In this document: piece by piece, positions 18,026-28,140 of the stretch
How positions within the stretch are numbered: position 1 is the stretch's first letter
Layout of the letters: every line of letters begins with the position of its first letter
Assembly (NCBI GenBank): GCA_028822985.1
Contig: JAPKCK010000004.1
Span: 1 to 64,000 of the forward strand
Direction of reading: 5' to 3'
Source: Aquiluna sp.
Lineage (GTDB): Bacteria; Actinomycetota; Actinomycetes; Actinomycetales; Microbacteriaceae
DNA: 64,000 nt
Position numbers and translations under genes: made by a program
Notes under the pieces: model-generated
Database searches by the model: none
What the model was told of the DNA's origin: nothing
The model's input: only the letters and a program-made list of their open reading frames with translations

Positions 18026-18506
18026 ACTTGCCCTGTTTCTGATTCGTATTGGTTTTGTTGCGGTGCTCTGGGTCTTTATTCTGAGCCTGCTTTCCGTTAT
18101 CCGCGCTGACCTGTATGGCCGGCGAGTTATAAATCGCATCGCTAAGCAGAACGCTCCCCTGCTAACCGCAGGTTCGGCTGCGAGCCTTGGCATAGACGAT
18201 GGCGATAGTTTCAATCCAAGCGAAATCGCGGTGTTGACGGGCCGCACCGCCGGAACCAACATCCCGCTCGAGAACAAAAAGGAAGTGCTGATTGGCCGCG
18301 CTCCGAGTTCGGACATGGTGATCAGCGATGACTTTGCTTCCTCGATTCACGCAAAGCTTGTCCATGTTGGGGACGACTGGGTCTTACAGGACCTAAACTC
18401 CACCAACGGGACCAACTTAGACGGCAAGAAAATAACCACCCCAGTGACCATTAAGTCTGGGATGACGATTCGAATTGGCACCACGACCTTTGAGCTGAGG
18501 TCTTAG
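18018..18506 (+). CDS. fhaB: FHA-domain protein with N-terminal membrane helix
   Basis: 162 residues: one membrane helix (about 2-27), a linker, then an FHA domain (about 80-160) with IGRAPSSDMVISDD, SSIHAKLVH and LNSTNGTNLDG, so the phosphothreonine-binding Arg, Ser, His and Asn are in place. This is the FhaB/FipA protein of actinobacterial division operons, a known PknA/PknB target that helps FtsZ and FtsQ function. GTG start overlapping the end of fhaA. Confidence 0.92.
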   Translation: MSELALFLIRIGFVAVLWVFILSLLSVIRADLYGRRVINRIAKQNAPLLTAGSAASLGIDDGDSFNPSEIAVLTGRTAGTNIPLENKKEVLIGRAPSSDMVISDDFASSIHAKLVHVGDDWVLQDLNSTNGTNLDGKKITTPVTIKSGMTIRIGTTTFELRS

Positions 18507-18510
18507 TCAG

Positions 18511-19764
18511 TTGGCGATCAAGACCATTAGCTATGCGGCCAGCGACATCGGCAAGCACCGCAGTTCGAACCAGGATTCCGGTTATTCCGGTTATCAGCTG
18601 TTCTTCGTGGCGGACGGCATGGGCGGTCACGCCGGAGGGGACATTGCATCGGCGATCACCTCGCAGCGAGTTGCACTAACCGACAGCAAGTACGACACGG
18701 TTGAAGAAGCCATTGAAACACTGAAAGCCGGTGTTCTGGAGGCCAACTCCATGCTGACCGGGACAGTGGTTGAGCACCCGGAGCTTCAAGGAATGGGAAC
18801 CACGTTTTCAGGGCTTTTGGTCCACCGAAGTCAGATAATTACCGCTCACATCGGTGACTCCCGTATCTATCGAGTTCGTGCCGGTGAGGTCACTCAAATA
18901 ACCAAGGACCATTCGTTCGTTCAAAAGCTTGTAGATCTCGGCCGAATTACTGAAGCCGAAGCCCTTGTTCACCCGCGTCGATCGGTGCTAATGCGCGTGC
19001 TCGGCGATGTTCAAGGTGACCCTGAGCTAGACATTGCCCTGCACGACGCACTACCCGGTGACCGCTGGATGATCTGCAGCGACGGCCTAAGCGGCGTGGT
19101 CCCGGATGAGGTGATGGCCAAGATCCTGGCTTCAAACATTCCAACCGAAGAAGCCGCTGAACTTTTGGTGGGCGAAGCCCTTGAACATGGCGCACCAGAC
19201 AACGTAACGGTGGTTATCACCGACGTTGTTCGCCCAACCGTTAAGGCAGACTTTGAGCCCGGCGCTCACTTCGTTGGTTCGGCGGATCATGAAGTGGTCA
19301 TTGAAGAGCGCAAGGGTGGAAAGATTCTGCGCTTATTCAACCCATTGAGTTTGCTTGAGCTGCTGCAAAGCCCAGAAGACCCAGCTCAGTATGCACCTGA
19401 GTCCGAAGAGCTTCTCGAAAAGATTTTGGCCGAGACCAGACGAAAGCTGCGCTGGCGCGCGGTCAGAATAACTGCTCTTTGGCTGCTATTTGCTGGCGTA
19501 ATGGTCGGTGTCATCTTCGGTGCTTACCAATACACCCAGACCCGATACTTCGTCGATGTCTTTGATGGGCAGGTAACAGTCTTCCAGGGCATCAATGAGC
19601 AATTGGGGCCGCTGAATTTCTCTAGCCCATACCTGGTGTCGGATATAAATATCGAAGACCTCCCGCAGTTCCAGCAGACCCTGATTGAAAGATCCATCTC
19701 GGTTGAGTCGTTGGATGATGCCTTGCGCCTGATCGAACAGCTTCAGGACGGAATCAATGAGTAA
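18511..19764 (+). CDS. pstP: PP2C-family Ser/Thr protein phosphatase
   Basis: 417 residues: a PP2C catalytic domain (about 1-240) with the metal-binding sequences ADGMGGHAGGD, HIGDSRIYR, SDGLSG and APDNVTVV, a juxtamembrane stretch, one membrane helix (about 315-338) and an external C-terminus of about 75 residues. It reverses phosphorylation by PknA and PknB and acts on them and on wall-synthesis targets. TTG start four nt after the fhaB stop; its end overlaps rodA by 8 nt. Confidence 0.94.
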   Translation: MAIKTISYAASDIGKHRSSNQDSGYSGYQLFFVADGMGGHAGGDIASAITSQRVALTDSKYDTVEEAIETLKAGVLEANSMLTGTVVEHPELQGMGTTFSGLLVHRSQIITAHIGDSRIYRVRAGEVTQITKDHSFVQKLVDLGRITEAEALVHPRRSVLMRVLGDVQGDPELDIALHDALPGDRWMICSDGLSGVVPDEVMAKILASNIPTEEAAELLVGEALEHGAPDNVTVVITDVVRPTVKADFEPGAHFVGSADHEVVIEERKGGKILRLFNPLSLLELLQSPEDPAQYAPESEELLEKILAETRRKLRWRAVRITALWLLFAGVMVGVIFGAYQYTQTRYFVDVFDGQVTVFQGINEQLGPLNFSSPYLVSDINIEDLPQFQQTLIERSISVESLDDALRLIEQLQDGINE

Positions 19765-21121
19765 CGTCTCACTAACTCAAGCGATTCCAATGCTGCTGAA
19801 GGCGGTTCCGCGCTCCAGAAACTTTGAAGCAGTGTTGCTTTTCTGGGTTGCCGGTATTCACGCTTTCGCTTTGGCCCAAATTCAACTTGCAGTCAGTCAA
19901 CGGATGTCGTGGGACATGCTCTACTACTGGGCACCGCCAACGATAAGCGCGTGGATACTGCACTACGTGCTCAGGAAATACGTCCTGAACGCCGATGGCC
20001 TACTGCTGCCCCTGGCCTTTTTGCTAAACGGACTCGGCATCGCAATGATTTACCGACTTGACCTAGCCGAGATAACTCGGGGTGGTCAGGACTTGTTTGC
20101 CGAACGCCAGGTTTGGTTGAGCTGTTTTGCAATGTTGATTGCCGCAATCGTGGTTCGGCTGGTTCGGAACCCACTGGTCCTGAGACGTTTTCCCTATTTG
20201 GCAGGGGCGGCGGCCGTGGTCTTGCTGCTACTTCCTGCGGCACCGGTTATTGGCAGGACCCTCAATGGTGCGACATTGTGGATTGCCATTGGAGACCTGA
20301 GCTTTCAGCCAGGCGAAATAGCGAAAATTTTGTTGGCGATCTTCTTTGCGGGTTACTTAGTTTCCAGAAAGGGCCCGCTTTCTGAAATTGGGTCTCGAGT
20401 GTTGGGGATGAAGATCCCGAGCGCGAAGGACTTGGGTCCAATATTGTTGTTCTGGATCGCCTCAATAGCGGTGCTTGTAATTCAGCGCGATCTTGGCACT
20501 TCGATTCTGTATTTTGGTTTGTTTTTGGTCATGATCTACACCGCCACCGGTAGGGGCTTCTACGTTGGAATTGGATTGGTCATGATGGTTACCGGAGCCC
20601 TAGTGGCTTCAAGACTCTTTGGCTATGTCGGTGCTCGCTTCGATGCTTGGTTGGCCCCGTTTGCGACCGAAAACTACACCGCTCAAGGTGGTAGCTACCA
20701 GCTAGTGCAGGGTCTGTTTGGCATGGCTCACGGCGATGTGATTGGCGCGGGACTCGGTTCCGGTTTCCCGCAGTTGATCCCTCTTGCCGAAAGCGACTTT
20801 ATATTCGCAGCGCTCGGAGAAGAGCTTGGTCTAGCCGGAATTTTCGCTATTTTGGCTATTTATCTGCTGATTGTTTACCGAGGTCTGCGAATTGCAAACA
20901 CTCATCAAGACGATTTTTCAAAGCTGCTTGCTTTGGGGCTCTCATTTGTGCTTGGACTCCAGGTGTTTATTGTTGCCGGAGGCGTAATGGGGCTGTTGCC
21001 CTTGACTGGCCTAACAACACCGTTCTTGGCTGCCGGTGGCAGCGCCCTGCTGGCCAACTGGGCAATTATTGCGCTCCTGATGGTGCTGTCTGATTCGTCA
21101 CTTAGGCGGGTGAAGGAATGA
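19757..21121 (+). CDS. rodA: SEDS-family peptidoglycan glycosyltransferase (RodA/FtsW)
   Basis: 454 residues, about 11-12 membrane helices. SEDS features include LNGATLWIAIGDLSFQPGEIAKILLAIFF split over two helices, QRDLGTSILYFGLFLVMIY, and a large external loop ending in ESDFIFAALGEELGLAG. It polymerises lipid II into glycan strands with its partner transpeptidase PbpA, encoded next. RodA is preferred over FtsW because it is in the pbpA-pknA operon near oriC. It overlaps pbpA as ATGA. Confidence 0.93.
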   Translation: MSNVSLTQAIPMLLKAVPRSRNFEAVLLFWVAGIHAFALAQIQLAVSQRMSWDMLYYWAPPTISAWILHYVLRKYVLNADGLLLPLAFLLNGLGIAMIYRLDLAEITRGGQDLFAERQVWLSCFAMLIAAIVVRLVRNPLVLRRFPYLAGAAAVVLLLLPAAPVIGRTLNGATLWIAIGDLSFQPGEIAKILLAIFFAGYLVSRKGPLSEIGSRVLGMKIPSAKDLGPILLFWIASIAVLVIQRDLGTSILYFGLFLVMIYTATGRGFYVGIGLVMMVTGALVASRLFGYVGARFDAWLAPFATENYTAQGGSYQLVQGLFGMAHGDVIGAGLGSGFPQLIPLAESDFIFAALGEELGLAGIFAILAIYLLIVYRGLRIANTHQDDFSKLLALGLSFVLGLQVFIVAGGVMGLLPLTGLTTPFLAAGGSALLANWAIIALLMVLSDSSLRRVKE

Positions 21122-22569
21122 ATAGGCAGGTGAGACGAGTTGGCCTTGCGCTGACCGTGATGTTCATTGCTTTGTTCGCAATTGCCTCTTCGATACAGGT
21201 TGTTAGAACCGAATCTCTTTATCAGGATTCGAGAAACGTCCGCGCATCTTACGAAACCTATAAAACTCAGCGCGGTTCGATATTGGTTGGGGAAACTGAG
21301 GTTGTCACCAGCGTTGCGGTCAATGACCAGTACCGGTTCCTAAGAAGCTATGACTCTGTTCTTTATAGCGCTGTTGCCGGATACTTCAGCATTTTCACCG
21401 GTTCCTCTGGAATTGAGCGATCAATGAATTCTTTGCTCGCTGGCCAAAGCTCTGCACAGTTTTTTGAACAAATCAATGCACTTCTTGATGGCACGCCAGT
21501 AACCGGTGCTGCAATCGAACTAAGCCTAGATCCGGCTGTGCAGCGAGCTGCCTGGGATGCCCTCGGTGGGCGGAAGGGTGCCGTAGTTGCCCTGGACCCG
21601 ACAACCGGCCGCATTCTCGCGATGGTCTCGAAGCCAACCTTTGATGCCAACCTCATGGCTGGTCACGAGTACGACCCGGTGAACCAGGCCTACCGCGACT
21701 ACCTGGATGATCCGGACAAGCCACTTGTGAACCGGGCAATCGGTGGGGACCTATACCCCCCGGGTTCAGTGTTCAAACTTGTTGTTGCGGCAGCCGCTCT
21801 TGAATCAGGGCGCTACAGCACGACCACAACCTTCGAGAACCTGGATCGTTACCGACTCCCCGGGACCTCGACGATCATACAAAACTCTTCCAACAACACC
21901 TGCGGGGAGGGGGCGCTGGTCACCCTAGAACAGGCGCTGATTAGATCTTGCAACATTCCATTCGCGATGTTGGCGGTCGACCTTGGTCAGGATCGAATCC
22001 GAGCCATGGCAGAGCTCATGGGCTTTGGGGATCAAATTGCGATTCCCCTTTCAGTAACGCCGAGCGTTTATCCAATCGGCCTGGAGCTATCCCAGCTCGC
22101 CCTGACCGGATTTGGACAGTTTGACGTTCGAGTTTCGCCGCTGCAGATGGCCATGACCACCGCTGCAATAGCGAATCAGGGCGTGATCATGAAACCACAA
22201 CTGGTTGATCAGGTCGTCGCAAGCAACCTAAACGTCCTCAGCAAACCCGAGCCTGCAATTTTTTCCTCTCCGATGTCTAGAGAAACTGCCGGACTGCTGA
22301 CCCGCATGATGGTTGACTCAGTGGGCTACGGAGCAGCAACCAATGCTGCGATTCCACAGGTTGCCGTTGCCGGGAAAACCGGCACTGCCGAAAACGGACC
22401 CGATGACCCATTTACTCTCTGGTTCACCGGATTCGCACCGGCCGAATCTCCTCGAGTAGTTGTCACGGTAGTGGTTGAAGACGGCGGTGGCATTGGGCAA
22501 AACGGAACCGGTAACCAAATTGCCGCACCCATCGCTAAGGCAGTCATGAAGGCGGCGTTGAACCGATGA
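21118..22569 (+). CDS. pbpA: Class B penicillin-binding protein
   Basis: 483 residues: one N-terminal membrane helix (about 8-28), a short non-catalytic region and a transpeptidase domain (about 150-480) with SxxK in PPGSVFKLV (Ser about 222), SxN in [12 protein letters not shown] and KTGTAE (about 418). It cross-links peptidoglycan with the SEDS protein encoded just upstream. Short for a class B PBP, as is usual for actinobacterial PbpA. It ends by overlapping the pknA start as ATGA. Confidence 0.94.
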   Translation: MNRQVRRVGLALTVMFIALFAIASSIQVVRTESLYQDSRNVRASYETYKTQRGSILVGETEVVTSVAVNDQYRFLRSYDSVLYSAVAGYFSIFTGSSGIERSMNSLLAGQSSAQFFEQINALLDGTPVTGAAIELSLDPAVQRAAWDALGGRKGAVVALDPTTGRILAMVSKPTFDANLMAGHEYDPVNQAYRDYLDDPDKPLVNRAIGGDLYPPGSVFKLVVAAAALESGRYSTTTTFENLDRYRLPGTSTIIQNSSNNTCGEGALVTLEQALIRSCNIPFAMLAVDLGQDRIRAMAELMGFGDQIAIPLSVTPSVYPIGLELSQLALTGFGQFDVRVSPLQMAMTTAAIANQGVIMKPQLVDQVVASNLNVLSKPEPAIFSSPMSRETAGLLTRMMVDSVGYGAATNAAIPQVAVAGKTGTAENGPDDPFTLWFTGFAPAESPRVVVTVVVEDGGGIGQNGTGNQIAAPIAKAVMKAALNR

Positions 22570-24032
22570 AGCCCGCAGTGGGACAACTTTATGGAGAACG
22601 ATACCGACTCCAACTGCGCATTGCCATTGGTGGCATGGGTGAGGTTTGGCAAGCCGAGGACGAGCTGATTTTGCGCCAAGTCGCAATCAAAATCCTCAAG
22701 GAGGAGTATCTTTCGGACCCGGCGTTTTTGGAAAGATTTAGAACCGAGGCACGCTCGGCAGCCCTTGTAGAGCACGTAGGAATTGCCAACATCTACGACT
22801 ACGGCGAGGACACTGGTTCCGCATTTCTTGTCATGGAGTTGGTTCCGGGTGAGTCAATGTCCCGGTTGCTCGAGCGAGACAAGCGACTGCCTGAGGCCCA
22901 AGTTCTAGATATTGTGGCTCAAACTTCCAGGGCACTGGCTGCTGCTCACGCCCGAGGTTTGGTTCACAGGGACATAAAACCAGGAAACCTACTAATCACC
23001 CCGGATGGCAAAGTCAAAATCACTGACTTTGGTATCGCACGAGTGGGAGACCAGGTTCCGCTTACCAAAACCGGGCAGGTTATGGGAACCGTTCAGTACC
23101 TGGCGCCTGAGCAGGCAACCGGGAAAACCTCAACCGGTGCGACGGACCTGTATTCACTTGGGGTTGTTGCATACGAAGCACTCGCGGGTAGACGCCCTTT
23201 CCGTGGTGAGAATCAAATGGCAATCGCGATGGCACACATAAACGAGATGCCGCCCGCCCTTCCAGACTCGATTGACCCAAGAGTTCAAAACCTGGTTCTT
23301 AGCTGCCTGGCCAAAAAGCCCAACCAGCGTCCAGAGTCAGGAACCTCGCTCGCAATTAGGGCGGAGGCTCTCCTTAGGGAAAAACGTAAAGGTGTCCCGA
23401 TTGCCTCCGAAGACCCAACCAATGACCCTGTGACCGAGTTGATATCAACGGACACCGCTCCATTACCAAGGGCGCCTATTGTCTGGCCCTGGCTTGCGAC
23501 CCTTGGGCTATTAGGGCTCACTACGATCGTCGTGATTGTTGCGATTCTTTCGGAGCCAAACGCTTCCGACATATCCCCAGTTACCACCCCGAATTCGACG
23601 CCCAACAGCACTCAAACAGTGGAGGAGGCCCCAGAGCCAGAAACCTACCTGGTCCTGGTATCCGATGTGGTGGGTAAAAACTTGAGCGAGGTGACCGCCT
23701 GGTTGACTGAGCGTGGTTTCGTTGTGAACGCCATACCCGGTGAACTCATTCCTGGCAGCTCACCCGAGGTTCGAGTAGTTTACGCAGCGTCTCCGACTGG
23801 AAACATAACAGTAGGCACTACCGTGAACGTTACCTATTACGTAGGCGATTATGAGGACATTCCGATTGAGATTCCAGAGGATGAGGCTACTTCTGAACCC
23901 GATCCGGAAGCGACAGACCCCGCGGATGGTGAGCCGGCACCATCGGAGACTCCTGTGGCCGACGTGCCGGCGATAGTGCCGGGAGACTCCTCTGGAGATG
24001 TAGTCACAGTAGATCCGGGGTCAACAGGGTAA
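22566..24032 (+). CDS. pknA: Ser/Thr protein kinase with one extracellular PASTA-like domain
   Basis: 488 residues: kinase domain (about 5-275) with VAIKILKEE (Lys of VAIK), [16 protein letters not shown] and [10 protein letters not shown]; one membrane helix (about 306-329); then an external part with one PASTA-like repeat (about 358-428, [19 protein letters not shown]) and an acidic Pro/Glu-rich tail. Position and operon make it PknA. The mycobacterial PknA has no PASTA domain, so an extracellular sensor here is notable. 74 bp separate it from pknB. Confidence 0.93.
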   Translation: MKPAVGQLYGERYRLQLRIAIGGMGEVWQAEDELILRQVAIKILKEEYLSDPAFLERFRTEARSAALVEHVGIANIYDYGEDTGSAFLVMELVPGESMSRLLERDKRLPEAQVLDIVAQTSRALAAAHARGLVHRDIKPGNLLITPDGKVKITDFGIARVGDQVPLTKTGQVMGTVQYLAPEQATGKTSTGATDLYSLGVVAYEALAGRRPFRGENQMAIAMAHINEMPPALPDSIDPRVQNLVLSCLAKKPNQRPESGTSLAIRAEALLREKRKGVPIASEDPTNDPVTELISTDTAPLPRAPIVWPWLATLGLLGLTTIVVIVAILSEPNASDISPVTTPNSTPNSTQTVEEAPEPETYLVLVSDVVGKNLSEVTAWLTERGFVVNAIPGELIPGSSPEVRVVYAASPTGNITVGTTVNVTYYVGDYEDIPIEIPEDEATSEPDPEATDPADGEPAPSETPVADVPAIVPGDSSGDVVTVDPGSTG

Positions 24033-24105
24033 TAAGACTGTAACCGAGTCATGCGGGAAATAACCAAAACAAAAACTAGAATTCAATGGGTGGAAAAGAG
24101 CAGGT

Positions 24106-25932
24106 TTGAGTAAGAGCGAAAGACTGATTGCCGGTCGATACCGACTGGGTGAGCTTGTCGGTCGCGGTGGAATGGCCGAAGTATTCGAAGGCTACGACAC
24201 CAGACTTGGTCGCACCGTCGCGATCAAGCTTCTAAAGTCAGACCTCGCAAACGACGCCAACTTCGAAGCAAGCTTTCGTCAAGAGGCTCAAGCCAGCGCC
24301 CGCATGGCCCATCCAACGATTGTTCGGGTCTACGACGCCGGCGAAGAAGAAACCACCGATACAAACGGTCAGATCATAAAAACTCCGTTCATAATCATGG
24401 AGCTAGTACGCGGTAAGTTGCTCCGCGAAGTAGTTGCTGAAAAAAACGTTGCCATTGAGCGAACCGTTGGATATATCTCCGGAATCCTCACCGCTCTCGA
24501 GGTTTCCCACCGAGCCGGTGTGGTTCACCGAGACATAAAGCCAGCGAACGTGATGATCGGTGAAGGCGATTCGATCAAAGTTATGGACTTTGGCATTGCC
24601 AGGGCGGTAAATGATAACTCTGCCACCCAAGTTGCGACCTCCGGCATAGTTGGAACGGCTCAGTACTTCTCTCCCGAGCAAGCCCGTGGAGACGCTGTCG
24701 ATGCTAGAACAGATCTGTATTCAACCGGGGTAATTCTCTACGAATTGCTCGCTGGAAGGCCGCCATTTAAAGGCGAAAGCGCCGTTTCAGTGGCATATCA
24801 ACACGTTTCCGAACTTGCTACTCCACCTTCGGCCTTCAACTCAGATGTTTCACCGGAGTTGGATGCGGTAGTACTTCGGTCAATGACCAAAGATCGCGAC
24901 GAGCGCTTCCAGACCGCTGACGAATTCCGAGAGCACCTGCTTGCGGCCCAGGCCGGGACAGCTCTGCCGATGACCAAAATGGCTCCTCTATCCAAAATGA
25001 CTCCGGTGGCCCTAGATGCCACCGAAGCAATTTCGACGACCGGAGGCGATGAGTTTCCGACCTCCTTACTTGAGGGCTTTGAAACGGCTCCAAGTAGGCA
25101 AATAACTACGACCAATACCAAAGTGGGGGCGGGTGTTCTATGGGGCCTGGGAACCGGAGTCGTCGTGATTTTGGTTGGCTTGTTGTTCTGGGTCATGAAC
25201 CTAGGTTCGGCTGGACCAGGAACAGCTCCGTCAAGTGGCGTCGAGGTGGCGAACGTTCAAGGATCTTTATATGAGGACGCCTACAGCACACTGAATTCAC
25301 AGGATCTTGTGGTGCTTCGGGTTTACGAGAAAAGCGAGCTCGTGCCAGAGGGCATCGTCATAAGACAAGTTCCAGAAGCCGGAACCATGGTTCTTTCAAG
25401 CACCGCCGTCACGCTTTATGTCTCCAGCGGTGCAACCGAAGTTACCGTTCCGAACTTGGTTGGTAAAAACGAAACGGATGCTGTGGCCCTGATTGAGGGG
25501 CAAGGTTTGACAGTCGGAAGCATCACGGTTGTCGGATCCCCTGTGGTGCCGGATGGCACCGTAATAGCATCTGATCCGGTAACTAACTCAAAGCTGCCCC
25601 TTGGCTCAGTGGTAAACATTATTTTGTCCGACGGCACGGTTCAGATCCCAGACATCAGGAACCTTGAGGTGCTGGAAGCTAGAAGCATTCTGACCGGCCC
25701 ATCAATTGGTTACACGGTTTCAGTCGAAGTTCTCGATTCCCAAACCTGTAATGGCACACCGGGAACAATAGTTCTGCAGCAATCAGTGCTACCCGGCGAA
25801 GCGCCTCAGCTACAGAACATAATCTTGTACGTCGAGTGTGTAGGTGGCCAAACCCCAACTCCAACCCCCACCCCGACCCCTTCGCCGTCGGAAAGTGGCG
25901 GCGGGTTAAATCTTTTCGATCCTGGGACTTAG
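24106..25932 (+). CDS. pknB: Ser/Thr protein kinase with three PASTA domains
   Basis: 608 residues: kinase domain (about 5-275; VAIKLLKSD, HRDIKPANVMIGE, DFGIARA), juxtamembrane region, one membrane helix (about 344-366), three PASTA repeats (about 375-440, 441-508, 509-580) and a PTPTPTPSPS tail. PASTA domains sense peptidoglycan fragments or lipid II outside, the kinase regulates growth and division inside. The start is TTG with AGCAGG upstream. The 3' end overlaps the convergent glutamine amidotransferase gene by 27 bp. Confidence 0.95.
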   Translation: MSKSERLIAGRYRLGELVGRGGMAEVFEGYDTRLGRTVAIKLLKSDLANDANFEASFRQEAQASARMAHPTIVRVYDAGEEETTDTNGQIIKTPFIIMELVRGKLLREVVAEKNVAIERTVGYISGILTALEVSHRAGVVHRDIKPANVMIGEGDSIKVMDFGIARAVNDNSATQVATSGIVGTAQYFSPEQARGDAVDARTDLYSTGVILYELLAGRPPFKGESAVSVAYQHVSELATPPSAFNSDVSPELDAVVLRSMTKDRDERFQTADEFREHLLAAQAGTALPMTKMAPLSKMTPVALDATEAISTTGGDEFPTSLLEGFETAPSRQITTTNTKVGAGVLWGLGTGVVVILVGLLFWVMNLGSAGPGTAPSSGVEVANVQGSLYEDAYSTLNSQDLVVLRVYEKSELVPEGIVIRQVPEAGTMVLSSTAVTLYVSSGATEVTVPNLVGKNETDAVALIEGQGLTVGSITVVGSPVVPDGTVIASDPVTNSKLPLGSVVNIILSDGTVQIPDIRNLEVLEARSILTGPSIGYTVSVEVLDSQTCNGTPGTIVLQQSVLPGEAPQLQNIILYVECVGGQTPTPTPTPTPSPSESGGGLNLFDPGT

Positions 25933-26544
25933 GGTTTTAGATTTTTCTAGAGCACCTTGGACCCCGAGGGTTTCAAGCCAGTTAGCTATCATCTGGTAGC
26001 CACCCTCGGTCATGACTGATTCCGGGTGGAACTGCACACCGTAGATGGGCTTGGTCCTGTGCTGAAGGCTCATTATGATTCCGCTATCAGTTTGGCCAGT
26101 GACCAGAAGTTGTTCCGGGACGCTTTCCGGGACAACAGCCAGTGAGTGATATCTGGTTGCCATAAAGCCTTGCGGCAGGCCGTTGAGAATCAAGCTGTCC
26201 TGGTGGTTCACTCTGGAAGTTTTGCCGTGCATGAGCTCAGGCGCACTTTCGACCCTGCCCCCCATTGCCTCTGCTATTGCCTGATGCCCCAGGCAGACTC
26301 CGAAGACTGGGTAATCAGTATCCAGTGCATATTTCACCGTCGGTATCGATAATCCGGCACTCGCTGGAGTCCCTGGACCCGGGGAGATCAGAACCGCATC
26401 AAACTTTTGCAAGAGTGCTGGGAGCTCGGCTTCGGTGATTGTGTCATTACGCATAACGGTGGTTTCGGCACCCAATTGCTGCAAATAGCCGTTCAAAGTG
26501 TAGACAAAGCTGTCGTAATTATCTAAAACGAGGATTTTAACCAT
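25906..26544 (-). CDS. Anthranilate/aminodeoxychorismate synthase glutamine amidotransferase
   Basis: 212 residues, a stand-alone class I glutamine amidotransferase: ISPGPGTP oxyanion loop, nucleophile Cys in GVCLGHQAIAEAMGG (about 82) and the His/Glu pair in QFHPESVMTEGG. It supplies ammonia from glutamine to a chorismate-using partner, TrpE or PabB. Which one cannot be told here because no partner is adjacent; this pknB-side copy is often shared by both in actinobacteria. No clear ribosome-binding site precedes the ATG. Confidence 0.9.
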   Translation of the reverse strand: MVKILVLDNYDSFVYTLNGYLQQLGAETTVMRNDTITEAELPALLQKFDAVLISPGPGTPASAGLSIPTVKYALDTDYPVFGVCLGHQAIAEAMGGRVESAPELMHGKTSRVNHQDSLILNGLPQGFMATRYHSLAVVPESVPEQLLVTGQTDSGIIMSLQHRTKPIYGVQFHPESVMTEGGYQMIANWLETLGVQGALEKSKTLSPRIEKI

Positions 26545-26602
26545 TGTGTTAATAGCCTAATCGGATGGCGGGTCTTTAGGTTCAGGCGTTAAGATACTAA
26601 GC

Positions 26603-26872
26603 ATGTCTGATTCAAAGAGAAGTAAGAAAAACGAGACCAAGCCACTAACCCCAAAGGTTATCGGCGAAGAGGAGCAGGACAACCCGACCTGGTACAAGGT
26701 GGTCATGTTTGGCTTTATGCTCTTCGGCCTAGCCTGGATACTCATTTTCTACATCTCAAGCGCCCGATACCCGCTCGGTGCAGCGACGCCCATTGATCTT
26801 TCCAACTGGAACATCCTGGTTGGCTTCGGCATCGCCATGATCGGCTTTGCAATGACAACTAAGTGGAAATAA
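26603..26872 (+). CDS. crgA: Cell division protein CrgA
   Basis: 89 residues: a basic cytoplasmic N-terminus (SDSKRSKKNETKP) and two membrane helices (about 34-52 and 69-86) joined by an external loop with SARYPLGAATPID. Size, topology and position beside pknB and the amidotransferase are those of CrgA, an actinobacterial septum regulator that binds FtsZ, FtsQ and PBPs. TAAGAT seven nt before the ATG suggests a leaderless mRNA. Confidence 0.92.
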   Translation: MSDSKRSKKNETKPLTPKVIGEEEQDNPTWYKVVMFGFMLFGLAWILIFYISSARYPLGAATPIDLSNWNILVGFGIAMIGFAMTTKWK

Positions 26873-27526
26873 CTACATCCAGCTAGAGATTTTTAGCATC
26901 GTTAGTCCGTAGAGGACTCCCCAAACCAGAAACACCCCAAAGATTTGTTGCACTCGTTTTTCGCTCTGCCTGGTCTGCGAATAGATTCCTGCAATTGCCA
27001 AGCCAGTTACCAGGCCACCTAGGTGGCCCTCCCAGGAAATTCCAGAAACAAAGAAGCCTAGGCCAAAATTTATCGCTATCAAGGTAAAGATTTGAGTTGA
27101 ATTGCCCCCGGTGGAGCGGACAACAATGAAATAAGCGCCCATAAGACCAAACAGTGCTCCCGATGCCCCCACAACCGGTACCTGGGGGTCTGACAGCCAC
27201 ATCACGGCTACTGAGCCGCCAATAATTGCGGTTAGATACATCACCAAGAATCGAACCGGACCCAGCAGTGGCTCGAGAATGCGACCGAAGATCCAAATGG
27301 CATAGGAGTTCAAGAGAATATGAAACGGTCCAGTCCAGTCGTGGACAAAGCCGGCCGTGAGCATTCGCCAAGGTTCAAAAGGCGCAAATAGTGGAGCAAA
27401 AAACATCTGGTTCGTAAAAAGATAGCCAACCGGGCTTATTTGTCCCAGCCAAATAACTACGTTAAGCAGCAACAGGCCCGAAGTTACCGGAACCTGTTGG
27501 AAGCTTTGAAGTCTTAAACGAGCCAC
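26873..27526 (-). CDS. Rhomboid-family intramembrane serine protease
   Basis: 217 residues with six predicted helices. The catalytic serine is in GASGALFGLMGAYF (about 123), the catalytic histidine in WEGHLGGLVTGL (about 177), and the HILLNSYAIWIFG segment is the usual helix 2 motif. It should cleave membrane-embedded substrates, unknown here. It directly follows the cyclophilin gene on the same strand (no gap), so they form an operon, and it is convergent with crgA with no spacing. Confidence 0.93.
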   Translation of the reverse strand: MARLRLQSFQQVPVTSGLLLLNVVIWLGQISPVGYLFTNQMFFAPLFAPFEPWRMLTAGFVHDWTGPFHILLNSYAIWIFGRILEPLLGPVRFLVMYLTAIIGGSVAVMWLSDPQVPVVGASGALFGLMGAYFIVVRSTGGNSTQIFTLIAINFGLGFFVSGISWEGHLGGLVTGLAIAGIYSQTRQSEKRVQQIFGVFLVWGVLYGLTMLKISSWM

Positions 27527-28057
27527 TTAGGCTTTTTCGATTGTGATGCTCTCAATAATTACATCGTCTACCGGCTTGTCATTTGCGCCTGTTGCAACCT
27601 GAGCAATTTGGTCAACCACCTTGCGGCTAACCTCATCTGCGACTTCGCCGAAGATGGTGTGGCGACCCTGCAACCAAGTGGTTGGGGCGATGGTGATGAA
27701 AAACTGCGATCCGTTGGTTCCAGGACCAGCGTTAGCCATCGCGAACATGTATGGCTCGTTGAAAGTTAGCTCCGAGTGGATTTCGTCACCGAACTGATAG
27801 CCGGGGCCACCCATTCCGGTTCCAGTTGGGTCTCCACCCTGAATCATAAAATCAGGGATGATGCGGTGGAAGATTACCCCGCTGTATAAAGGTGTGTTTG
27901 TCTGTGTCGAGTTAGTCTTAGGGTCTCGCCATTCGATGGCGCCAGTTGCTAGGCCCTCGAAGTTCTCGACAGTCTTTGGGGCGTGCAAACCAAATAGGTT
28001 TACCTTAATCGCGCCATGGTTGGTATGAAGGGTTGCTACTGAAGTAGGTGAGGTCAT
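27527..28057 (-). CDS. Cyclophilin-type peptidyl-prolyl isomerase
   Basis: 176 residues, single cyclophilin domain without signal peptide, so cytoplasmic. Visible active-site elements are FHRIIPDFMIQGGDPTGTG (catalytic Arg and the substrate Gln), NGSQFFI and LQGRHTIFGEV. It speeds cis-trans isomerisation of prolyl bonds. TGTAGGG precedes the ATG. Its stop abuts the rhomboid start. Confidence 0.95.
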   Translation of the reverse strand: MTSPTSVATLHTNHGAIKVNLFGLHAPKTVENFEGLATGAIEWRDPKTNSTQTNTPLYSGVIFHRIIPDFMIQGGDPTGTGMGGPGYQFGDEIHSELTFNEPYMFAMANAGPGTNGSQFFITIAPTTWLQGRHTIFGEVADEVSRKVVDQIAQVATGANDKPVDDVIIESITIEKA

Positions 28058-28140
28058 CCCTACATTCTGCCATGAGTTCTAGACTCGTGGCTATCCGAAC
28101 AATCGATTAGTCGACAGGGCCAACGAAATAAAGGAGAGAC

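Noticed and set aside
25850-25890. Tandem CCAACCCCCACC-type DNA repeat
   Set aside because: It encodes the PTPTPTP tail of PknB, a normal low-complexity end.
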